Shown here: piece by piece, positions 55,270 to 64,000 of the stretch
Layout: the number at the start of each line of letters is the position of its first letter
Position numbering within the stretch: position 1 is the first letter of the stretch
NCBI GenBank assembly: GCA_037349315.1
Contig: JBAIAC010000656.1
Span: 62,001 to 126,000 of the forward strand
Length of the DNA stretch: 64,000 nt
Direction of reading: 5' to 3'
Source of the DNA: Chelydra serpentina
Taxonomy: Eukaryota > Chordata > Testudines > Chelydridae
The notes under the pieces: model-generated
The model's input: the letters and a program-made list of their open reading frames with translations, nothing else
The model's database searches: none
What the model was told of the DNA's origin: nothing
Translations under genes and position numbers: made by a program

Positions 55270-55495
55270 TGTGTGTGAAGGGAGGGGCTGTGAGGGGGAG
55301 AGTCCATGGGGGAGTCAGTGTGAGGGGGAGGGGCTGTGAGGGGAGGGGCTGTGAGGGGGAGGGTCCATGGGGAAGTCAGTGTGAGGGGGAGGGGCTGTGA
55401 GGGGGAGGGCTATGGAGTGTCTCTATGAGGGGGAGGGGCTGTGAGGGGGAGAGTCCATGGGGGAGTCAGTGTTAGGGGGAGGGGTTGTGAGCATC
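55270..55495 (+). repeat. 46-bp G-rich minisatellite, array C
   Basis: GTGAGGGGGAGGGGCTGTGA and GGGTCCATGGGGAAGTCAGT units, in the same orientation and context as array A. Confidence 0.9.
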
Positions 55496-56738
55496 TCGTC
55501 ATCTCCAGGCAGCAGGAGCTCCCTGACATGGGAGTTGAACCGCCCCCTCCCCCCAGGTGCTTTGGGGGCCTAGAGCCCAGCATGGAGCTGCTGTCCCTGC
55601 AGGGCCCCTGGGAGTCACAGAGGGGTGATGTGAGGTTACTGCCCCATCTGTCCTGGGCTGGGGGGCTGGTGCCCCCGGAACAGCCCTGTGGGGACTCAGC
55701 CCTGTGGGGGATTCACTGTGTGTGGAAAAGCCCGTCTAGGAATGGGGATTCCCAGCTGCGTTACAGCGGCGTGACGGAGAGGAAAGAGTTAATGCTTTAG
55801 GACAGTCTGGGGGCGCTGGATGGGAAGGAGGGGGCCCGGCTCTCAGACTGCAGAACGGCCAACCCCAAACATTCAAAACCCTGAGCCAGGCTCACCGAAA
55901 ATCACGAGATGGGCTTTGAAATCATGAGATTATGTAAAATTAATAGATTTGGGATCTTTTTATTTGCCTTCTGCCTGATGAGCCTTTAGGGCGCACTGGG
56001 GAGACATTGTGAATCTTTCTCCTCAGCCACAAGGGCTAGAAACATCCTGTGTCTTTAAGAGCGAAGGCTGAAATCCTCACGTCTCCCCCTGACTCCAGGA
56101 GCTGGGGCTTTAAGGAAAACAACAATTCTCATCAGACTCAAGGCAAAATCAGGAGCGTTGGCAGCACCGAGTGGGACGGAGTCTTTATTCCCCGGGATCC
56201 CCTGGAGCCGGGTTCCCAGCCTTGTTCTTTCTGTGGCCCCCGCCCAACATGGTATAAAAACTCCACAGCCCACCCGTGCCACAACGACTGTCTAACGCCG
56301 GCCCTGCTGGCTGGTTTAGTTTGGCAAATCCCCCCCTGAAACCTGCTCGCTGCCCCCCCGGGGGGGCTCTGGACCCCTGGCTGAGAACCACGGCCTGGGA
56401 GCTCTGTTTAGAAGGGGGGAGCAAAGCTGCTGCCTTTCCCGATGGCTGAACTCAGGCCCTTAGCGTGGGATATTCCTGCCCTGCCAGCGACCCCAGGAAA
56501 GCTCACTGAGCCGCTGCCTGGCCTCAGGGACAGTCTCAGCCGGCAGGGCCCCCGGGGGCAATGAAGCAGCTGGGTCAGGCTGGGAACCCTCATTCCCAGA
56601 GAAGTGCCCTGGCTCCCTGCTCAGCAGCTGAGAAGTCAATTCCCCCCACGCCCGATGAACCAGCCTGGAGCTCAGTGCAGCGCTGGGGGTTTCTCCTTTC
56701 ACTCCACTGAAGGCTGCTGTCAGATCTCCCAAAACCAC

Positions 56739-56824
56739 TGCTCCAGATGAGGCTTGAACTCACAATCACTCCATGCATCACTGCCCTATAAGTACTGCGC
56801 ATTAACCCTTTGTGCCACTGGACC
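56739..56824 (-). tRNA. tRNA-Ile(TAT)-like, short intron, decayed
   Basis: Nearly identical to 21874: loop CTTATAG, short intron, GGTCCAG/CTGGAGC with one mismatch. Confidence 0.7.
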
Positions 56825-56929
56825 CAACACTGGATAAACCACATTGACTAGATCTTGACCAACAATTCTGGACCTTGACACAAAACAATGGCTCCCCCTA
56901 AGAATGGGGTTGTGTGATCCACCTTGCGT

Positions 56930-57093
56930 GGTGGAGAAATAGCTCAGCGCTTTGAGCATTGGCTTGCTAAACCCAGGGTTGTGAGTTCAATCCTTGAGGG
57001 GGCCATCTGGGGCACAAATTGGGGATTGGTCCTACTTTGAGCAGGGGGGTGGACTAAACCTACTAAGGGCCCTTCCAACCTTGATGTTCTATG
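56930..57093 (+). mobile_element. tRNA-derived SINE (duplicate of 22063)
   Basis: GAGAAATAGCTCAGCGCTTT head and CCCTTCCAACCTTGATGTTC tail. It arose by duplication, because its flanks match those of the 22.1-kb copy. Confidence 0.88.
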
Positions 57094-57667
57094 TCCTGGC
57101 ACCCTCTTGTGGCCATTTCCTTTCCCTTCGTTCGGTGAAAAGCTTTGGGGTTTTGTGTACAAACTTTATTTCCTCAGGAGAGACCCAGGAGCGGGGGCTG
57201 CCTGCGTCTACCCAGCACCCACTAGATTAGAAGGTGCCCGACAAACACCCTTAAGACGAGGCAGCCGTCAAAAAAATCATCTCCCTGCTTCCCTTGAGTG
57301 ACAGCCTGAATCCTTCCTTGTCCGGGCAGAGCCCAAGGACTGGAACCAGCAGCAGCAACAAACCCTCAGTGCGTAGCAGGAACAACCCAAACTGTGCGTT
57401 CGAAGGAGCTGTCTCCTTCCTTCGGGGGTCACGTTTGCCATTAAGGTCACTGATTTTCATTTCCCTTCTCTGAGGGCAGAGATGGGGTTGGAGCCACCTC
57501 AGGCTGGGCTGTCTAACCCAGGTCCCCACCTGTCAGTCACTCTGGGGACCTGTCTCTGCTCACAGCTGACAGGCTGCCTCCTGCCTCTCCAGCCAGCTCC
57601 TGAGCGCTGTGGGGGTGAGTCATTTGCCAAGCATCAGTGGCACACAGGAGAGGCTCTTTCACCAGGT

Positions 57668-57739
57668 GCGTTGGTGGTGTAGTGGTGAGCAGAGCTGCTC
57701 TCCAAGCAGTTGACCTGGGTTCGATTCCCAGCCAATGCA
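57668..57739 (+). tRNA. tRNA-Gly(TCC), position 33 changed
   Basis: GCGTTGG/CCAATGC acceptor with one wobble; A box TGGTGTAGTGG; stem GCTGC/GCAGT; loop TCTCCAA, so C replaces U33; B box GGTTCGATTCC is consensus. The best internal promoter of the three Gly copies. Confidence 0.82.
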
Positions 57740-57986
57740 GGGGTGTGAGGTTTTTCTGGCGGGGAATTGGTTAAATTTCAATCGCTTTGGATCAGTTTAT
57801 CAATGGAAGGAGATAATTAATGTCCCAACTCCCAGCAGGTCACTAAACACCCAGTGGGGGAAGAAAGGAGCGGGACTATCCAGTGAGCTGTTGGAGTCAC
57901 CCTTGTATTACTATGTTTGGTTAATTTTTTTTTTAATTTTTCCTTTACTTCGCTCTCCTATTTAGACTCAGAGCCTTTAAGGGACT

Positions 57987-59003
57987 ATGGATGCTGAGCG
58001 ATCCGCTGTCGTGACCTGCACAGGATGTGCCATGTTTGTCTTTCTTCCACAGGATAGAAGCGACTTTGTCTGTACAAAGTGCAAGCTGATCTCCGTATTG
58101 AAGGAGAAGATTCAAGGTCTGGAGAAACGAGTATCAACCCTGCGTTCCATAAAAGAAAATGAGGAGTTCCTGGATAGACGTCAGGATCGGCTTCAGCGGG
58201 CACAGTGTTCTGAGGAGTCAGAGCAGGCTACGCAGTGGGGACAGAAGGCCAGGGAGGATAATTGGCGGCATGTGACCTCCAGAAGAGGAAAGAGTATGAG
58301 ACAAGTCCATGTACAAGAAACACATATTCAGATGAGCAACCGTTTTCATGTTCTCCCCACAGGCACTAGTGCAGAGAGTGGAGTGAATGATGCATCTGAG
58401 GGAACAGAGCAGAAGGAGACTCCACTGATTGGAAGGCATGAGATGCACAGTCCTAGGGATGGGGGTTCCATGACCACCACTCCCAAGAGGAGGAGGAGGG
58501 TGGTGGTGGTCGGGGACTGTCTCCTCAGGGGGACTGAGTCATCTATCTGCCACCCTGACCGGGAAAATCGAGAGGTGTGCTGCTTGCCAGGGGCTAGGAT
58601 TCGTGATGTGACGGAGAGACTGCCGAGACTCATCAAGCCCTCAGATCGCGACCCCTTCCTGCTTCTCCACGTGGGCACCAATGATACTGCCAAGAATGAC
58701 CTTGAGCGTATCACTGCAGACTACGTGGCTCTGGGAAGAAGGATAAAGGCGTTTGAGGTGCAAGTGGTGTTCTCGTCTATCCTCCCTGTGGCAGGAAAAG
58801 GCCGGGGTAGAGACCGTCGAATCGTGGAAGTCAACGAAAGGCTACGCAGATGGTGTCGGAGAGAAGGGTTTGGATTCTTTGACCATGGGATGGTGTTCCA
58901 AGAAGAAGGAGTGCTAGGCAGAGACGGGCTCCACCTGACGAAGAGAGGGAAGAGCATCTTTGGAAGCAGGCTGGCCAACCTAGTGAGGAGGGCTTTAAAC
59001 TAG
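57987..59003 (+). CDS. CR1 ORF1 protein: zinc-finger and SGNH esterase-like
   Basis: An open 338-residue frame. Residues 11-32 hold a Cys4 zinc-binding pattern (C11, C14, C29, C32), followed by a short coiled coil (about 35-55). A basic stretch PKRRRR (about 167-173) leads into an SGNH/GDSL esterase-like domain, known from CR1-like ORF1: VVVVGDCLLRG (175-185), GTND (230-233) and DGLH (313-316). The nucleophile position has Cys178 (codon TGT at 58518) where the family has Ser, so hydrolase activity is doubtful. CR1 ORF1 is thought to act as an RNA-binding chaperone. No frameshift in this ORF; LINE coding, not a host gene. Confidence 0.9.
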   Translation: MDAERSAVVTCTGCAMFVFLPQDRSDFVCTKCKLISVLKEKIQGLEKRVSTLRSIKENEEFLDRRQDRLQRAQCSEESEQATQWGQKAREDNWRHVTSRRGKSMRQVHVQETHIQMSNRFHVLPTGTSAESGVNDASEGTEQKETPLIGRHEMHSPRDGGSMTTTPKRRRRVVVVGDCLLRGTESSICHPDRENREVCCLPGARIRDVTERLPRLIKPSDRDPFLLLHVGTNDTAKNDLERITADYVALGRRIKAFEVQVVFSSILPVAGKGRGRDRRIVEVNERLRRWCRREGFGFFDHGMVFQEEGVLGRDGLHLTKRGKSIFGSRLANLVRRALN

Positions 59004-59047
59004 GTTCACCGGGGGAAGGAGACCAAAGCCCCGAGGTAAGTGGGGAA

Positions 59048-62000
59048 GTGGGATACCGGGAGGAAGCACAAGTAGGTGAGTGCAAGAGGGGAGGGCTCCT
59101 GCCCCATACTGGGACAGCAGGACGATCGGTGAGTTATCTTAAATGCCTGTACACAAATGCAAGAAGCCTGGGGAACAAGCAGGGAGAACTGGAAGTCCTG
59201 GCACAGTCAAGGAATTATGATGTAATTGGAATAACAGCGACTTGGTGGGATAACTCACATGATTGGAGTACTGTCATGGATGGATATAATCTGTTCAGGA
59301 AGGATAGGCAGGGCAGAAAAGGTGGGGGGGTTGCGTTGTATGTAAGAGAGCAGTATGACTGCTCAGAGCTCCAATATGAAACTGCAGAAAAACCTGAGAG
59401 TCTCTGGATTAAATTGAGAAGTGTGAGCAACAAGGGTAATGTCGTGGTGGGAGTCTGCTACAGACCACCAGACCAGGGGGATGTGGTGGACGAGGCTTTC
59501 TTCCAGCAACTAACAGAAGTTACTAGATCACAGGCCCTGGTTCTCATGGGTGACTTTAATCACCCTGATATCTGTTGGGAGAGCATACAGCGGTCCACAG
59601 ACAATCCAGGATGTTTTTGGAAAGTGTAGGGGACAATTTCCTGGTGCAAGTGCTGGAGGAACTAACTAGGGGGAAAGCTCTTCTTGACCTGCTGCTCACA
59701 AACAGGGGAGAAATAGTAGAGGAAGCAATAGTGGATGGGAACCTGGGAGGCAGTGACCATGAGATGGTCGAGTTCAGGATCCTGACACAAGGAAGAAAGG
59801 AGAGCAGTAGAATACAGAGCCTGGACTTCAGAAAAGGAGACTTTGACTCCCTCAGGGAACTGATGGGCAAGGTCCCCTGGGAGAATAACATGAGGGGGAA
59901 AGGAGTCGAGGAAAACTGGCTGTATTTTAAAGAAACCTTATTGAGGTTGCAGGAACAAACCATCCCGATGTTGTTACAAATTATTTCTTTTAGGACACGT
60001 ATAGTTAATACGAATTACTCCTGGTAGGACACGTACAGTTTGCTCTAGGCTGAGGCTTTCAAATAAAGATCAGTCTGCAGAGAATTTTTAAAAGCTAATA
60101 AGTTTATTACATTTGCAAATGTGGTATTGTCTGTTAAGCAGCACGAGACCCTGATTACAGAATACACAAAGGTTATATACTATTGGCAAAGCATGTTGTC
60201 TGCGTGCATCGGGGGCTTACACCAATAAACGAGCCTTTCCCTTATTTATGGCCAATCCCTTATGGTTACGACCCCGTGCACACAGGCCGAAGCCGCAACA
60301 TCCTTAGGCAGGCAGCACCAGGCTGACACAGCAATTAAGAGACAAGCAATACATTTTTATATTTAGTGTTCATTGTTTTCCCTTATCGTAGACTGACTTC
60401 AGATGTTCCCTCTGGAGGCGTTGCCCCCCCCTCCTTCTTAGTACATGGTGTGCTCGCCTTTGACTAATGGCAGCAGGAGCCTCAAAATGGAGTCACATAT
60501 GCTAACTTCCCTTAACAATGTGTAGAAAGAAAAGTAAATATGGCAGGCGACCAGCTTGGCTTAATAGTGAAATCCTTGCTCGTCTTAAACACAAAAAAGC
60601 AGCTTACAAGAAGTGGAAGATTGGACAAATGTCCAGGGAAGAGTATAAACATATTGTTCAGGCATGCAGGAGTGAAATTAGGAAGGCCAAATCACACTTG
60701 GAGTTGCAGCTAGCTGGAGATGTTAGGAGTAACAAGAAGGGTTTCTTCAGGTATGTGAGCAACAAGAAGAAGGTCAAGGAAAGTGTGGGCCCCTTGCTGA
60801 ATGAGGGAGGGAACCTAGTGACAGAGGATGTGGAGAAAGCTAGTGTACTCAATGCTTTTTTTGCCTCTGTCTTCACAGACAAGGTCAGGTCCCAGGCGGA
60901 TGCACTCCTCAGCACGGTATGGGGAGGAGGTGACCAGCCCTCTGTGGAGAAAGAAGTAGTTCGGGACTATTTAGAAAAGCTGGACGAACACAAGTCCATG
61001 GGGCCGGATGCACTGCATCCGAGGGTGCTAAAGGAGTTGGCCGATGTGATTGCAGAGCCATTGGCCATTATCTTTGACAAATCATGGCAATCGGGGGAGG
61101 TCCCGGATGACTGGAAAAAAGCTAATGTAGTGCCCATCTTTAAAAAAGGGAAGAAGGAAGATCCGGGGAACTACAGGCCAGTCAGTCTCACCTCAGTCCC
61201 TGGAAAAATCATGGAACAGGTCCTCAAGGAATCAATTCTGAACCACTTAAAGGAGGGGAAAGTGATCAGGAACAGTCATCATGGATTCACCAAGGGCAAA
61301 TCATGCCTGACTAACCTAATTGCCTTCTATGATGAGATAACTGGCTCTGTGGATGAGGGGAAAGCAGTGGATGTGCTATTTCTTGACTTTAGCAAAGCTT
61401 TTGATACAGTCTCGCACAGTGTTCTTGCCAGCAAGTTAAAGAAGTATGGGCTGGATGAATGGACGGTAAGGTGGATAGAAAACTGGCTGGATGGTCGTGC
61501 TCAACGGGTAGTGATCAATGGCTCCATGTCTAGTTGGCAGCCGGTATCAAGTGGAGTGCCCCAAGGGTCGGTGCTGGGGCCGGTTTTGTTCAATATCTTC
61601 ATCAACGACCTGGAGGATGGTGTGGACTGCACCCTTAGCAAGTTTGCAGATGACACTAAACTGGGAGGAGTGGTTGATACGCTGGAGGGTAGGGACAGGA
61701 TACAGAGGGACCTAGACAAATTAGAGGATTGGGCCAAAAGAAATCTGATGAGGTTCAACAAAGGACAAGTGCAGAGTCCTGCACTTAAGAAGGAAGAATC
61801 CCATGCACTGCTACAGACTAGGGACCGAATGGCTGGGCAGCAGTTCTGCAGAAAAGGACCTAGGGGTTACGGTGGACGAAAAGCTGAATATGAGTCAGCA
61901 GTGTGCCCTTGTTGCCAAGAAGGCTAACGGCATTTTGGGCTGTATAAGTAGGGGCATTGCCAGCAGATCGAGGGACGTGATTATTCCCCTCTATTCGGCA

Positions 62001-62447
62001 CTGGTGAGGCCTCATTTGGAGTACTGTGTCCAGTTTTGGGCCCCACACTACAAGAAGGATGTGGATAAATTGGAAAGAGTCCAACGGAGGGCAACAAAAA
62101 TGATTAGGGGGCTGGAGCACATGACATATGAGGAGAGGCTGAGGGAACTGGGATTGTTTAGCCTGCAGAAGAGAAGAGTGAGGGGGGATTTGATAGCTGC
62201 TTTCAACTACCTAAAAGGGGGTTCCAAAGAGGATGGATCTAGACTGTTCTCAGTGGTAGAAGATGACAGAACAAGGAATAATGGTCTCAAGTTGCAAAGG
62301 GGGAGGTTTAGGTTGGATATTAGGAAAAACTTTTTCACTAGTAGGGTGGTGAAGCACTGGAATGGGTTACCTAGGGAGGTGGTGGAATCTCCTTCCTTAG
62401 AGGTTTTTAAGATCAGGCTTGACAAAGCCCTGGCTGGAATGATCTAG
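59048..62447 (+). pseudogene. CR1 ORF2 (endonuclease and reverse transcriptase), broken
   Basis: APE-type endonuclease: YTNARSL, GITATWWD, MGDFNHPDICW and GGSDHEM. The catalytic Glu of the TETW motif is Ala (codon GCG, 59237-59239). A one-base deletion near 59612 shifts frame, and a solo LTR interrupts at 59972-60517. Reverse transcriptase follows in an open frame from 60522: [44 protein letters not shown] and FADD (61643-61654), all intact. A one-base A insertion at about 61760-61762 shifts frame again; the C-terminal part resumes in another frame (61803 onward) and ends DKALAGMI. Confidence 0.92.
59972..60517 (-). mobile_element. Solo retroviral LTR in CR1 ORF2
   Basis: 546 bp with TGTTA...TAACA borders and target-site duplication ATGT (59968-59971 and 60518-60521). 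In minus orientation there is a TATATAA box near 60170, an AATAAA signal near 60102 and a U5 of about 130 bp ending TTTGTAACA. A 4-bp TSD fits gamma- or epsilon-like (class I) endogenous retroviruses. No internal genes remain. Confidence 0.88.
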
Positions 62448-62535
62448 TTGGGGTTGGTCCTGCTTTGAGCAGGGGGTTGGACTAGATGACCTCCTGAGGT
62501 CCCTTCCAACCCTGAGATTCTATGATTCTATGACT

Positions 62536-63489
62536 GAGAGAAATGGAGAGTTCCAACTGTTGTCATTTTAGTTTCTTATTGTTCCTTTCTCTGTTTTGTG
62601 TGTTGGCCTTTCTATTATATCAGGGTGTGACTGTGTAGCTCAATGCATGTGTGACAAAAGCTCATTGGTACCAATTGGCAAAGGGGTCACTGTTATGCAC
62701 GAGGAACTCCTGTCTCAGACCTGACAAACTCACCACACCCAATACCCTGATTTGATTATATTTATCCAGGGAGCATAGCAGTGAGATCTCTCCTGAAACT
62801 TGCAAATTATTGTTACTCTTAATCACTGCAAGAGTGTGTATGAGTCATATTGAAGGAGTAATGTAAGTACATGGAAAATTATGCTCATATGGTATTGTCA
62901 TGAAAGTGAGTTACCCCAATCATAGGTCTTCGTGGGGACGACACATTCAAGTGGGAGTGAATTGTCCCCCGTCCCTTGCTAGGCAGTTCTGCGATGTCTT
63001 GCTCCATTGTCAACCTTTGCACCAGACCAGAAAAGCCGACGGACAACTATCAAAGACAAACTATAGACATGGAAACCCTGTGGCAGTGACAAGGACCATA
63101 TGACAATGAGGAGATCGTCCTGTCTGTGAATGTAGACAAAAGACTGATTCTGTTTATAACAGGGTGGAGAGAAACTAATGACCAGTGGTGCTTCTTGAAA
63201 GGCAGGTCTCTGGCTCCTAGGGGCTAGCAATCACTACACTAGCCCGTCACCTCACACTTCAATCTACCTGGATAGGGAAGGTACCTATTAAACAGTGTAG
63301 GTTGCATTGTGTGATTGTTTTGTGTGTAACTCTGTTTCCATCACTCCCGTTTGTTTCGGTTTAAATCTCTCTCCCTTGTTCAATACATTTCCCTTTGTTC
63401 AGTAACGGTACTCAAGTGCTGTGTGTGACACAGGAGCAGCGGGCTACAGCAAAATTGGTAACCTGGGCTACACCATTGATTTGACCACT
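62536..63489. other. No feature recognised
   Basis: AT-rich sequence. The only open frames are short and unsupported. Confidence 0.4.
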
Positions 63490-63558
63490 CTTGGAAGACA
63501 GGACACTGGGCTAGATCGACCATTGGTCTGACCCAGTCTGGCTGTTCTTGTGTTTTCT
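63490..63558 (+). mobile_element. Old CR1 3' tail fragment
   Basis: GGAAGACAGGACACTGGGCT, AGATCGACCATTGGTCTGAC and CCAGTCTGGCTGTTCTTGTG match the end of the older CR1 subfamily. Confidence 0.7.
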
Positions 63559-64000
63559 GTACAGGAGTGAGGCACTTACAGAGCAGAAATGGGGGGAGGG
63601 GCTCTACATTTAATCAGTGTTAGAGAGAAATGTGTTCACACACCGTGAGACTCGATGTACGGAAGAAATAACAAGGGATCCCCAGCTCCTCCCCCCAAGT
63701 CTTAATGGGGATTAGCTGCCCACAGCTGCGGCTGCTGCTCGGAGGGGAGCGGTATCAGGTCTCTGCCTGTGGGTGCAGCCCACCCGCTGGCTCTCCTGGG
63801 GCAGAGGGTGAGTGGCCGGGCAGGGCTGCACCGGCTGGGGGCTGAACTCTGAACAGGGATCTAAGGACTCTGCACCGGTCTCCAGTGGGGGTCGAGGATG
63901 CTGAGGCAGGGGAAACTCAGTGTCACAATCATCAAGACTCAAAGCTGCTTGGGGGTGGAGAGGAGGGGGATCATTGTGTTAGATTTTCAGTGCATCCCTT
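63559..64000. other. No feature recognised
   Basis: No tRNA, exon or element was recognised up to the window edge. Confidence 0.4.

Larger units (their letters stand above)
55280..57850 (+). repeat. Segmental duplicate of 20310-22960 (direct)
   Basis: It carries the same array, tRNA-Ile, SINE and tRNA-Gly in the same order. It ends just before the CR1 at 57983. Confidence 0.85.
57983..62535 (+). mobile_element. Nearly full-length CR1 LINE
   Basis: It contains ORF1, ORF2, a short 3' UTR and the ATTCTATGATTCTATGA end. About 4.0 kb excluding a 546-bp LTR insertion. Compared with the duplicate flank at 19760-19800 (reverse), the left junction falls right after AGAGCCTTTAAGG, so the 5' end lies only a few bases before the ORF1 ATG; the 5' UTR is absent. 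Two ORF2 frameshifts and the LTR make it inactive. Confidence 0.93.

Overview
The window reads as nuclear DNA of a turtle, most likely a cryptodire. The evidence is its repeats: young CR1 LINEs with the (ATTCTATG)n-type 3' end, four copies of a tRNA-derived SINE whose tail matches CR1 (the tortoise Pol III/SINE design), Penelope-like element (PLE) tails, hAT-type MITEs and retroviral LTRs. There is no complete protein-coding host gene. The only host coding sequence I can support is one orphan KRAB-A box exon at about 6.3 kb. The open frames of any length belong to CR1, to PLE, or run through tandem repeats by chance.

The main content is a dense cluster of tRNA genes and tRNA pseudogenes, about 35 loci plus seven decayed tRNA-Tyr copies, on both strands from 1.9 to 57.7 kb. 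Families present are Ser (GCT, AGA, TGA, CGA), Thr(TGT), Arg(CCT), an Arg(TCG)-type body with changed anticodons, Ile(TAT) with intron, Lys(TTT and CTT), Gly(TCC and GCC), Gln(CTG), Val(GAC), Phe(GAA), initiator Met(CAT) and intron-containing Tyr. Some look intact, notably Ser(CGA) at 45.2 kb, Ile at 47.6 kb, iMet at 29.6 and 36.9 kb and Arg(CCT) at 11.6 kb. Many have lost internal promoter bases or stem pairing. Several have an anticodon that does not match the body of the tRNA.

The cluster has grown by segmental duplication in direct and inverted orientation. The clearest case is an inverted duplication, arms about 16.06-20.29 kb and 22.59-24.92 kb, round a 2.3 kb spacer; that spacer and part of one arm recur directly at 55.3-57.8 kb. 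Other pairs are 27.9-28.6/53.6-54.3 (direct), 29.15-29.86/54.56-55.26 (inverted), 31.56-32.06/26.07-26.56 (inverted) and 44.56-44.96 (direct), 34.04-34.42/44.95-45.33 (direct), 43.66-44.44/50.99-51.74 (inverted), 24.9-25.5/38.9-39.6 (inverted) and 13.8-15.6/36.3-37.5 (direct), with inverted relatives near 37.8-38.1 and 40.5-41.5.

Two tandem repeats travel with these blocks. One has a 57-bp unit containing the E-box palindrome CCACGTGG, in three arrays (17, about 22 and 5 units) and three single copies. The other is a G-rich 46-bp unit in three arrays. The right end holds a CR1 of about 4 kb with ORF1 and ORF2, broken by frameshifts and by a solo LTR with a 4-bp target-site duplication. All calls come from reading by eye without database search, so family names are recognition-based and duplication boundaries are good to some tens of bases.
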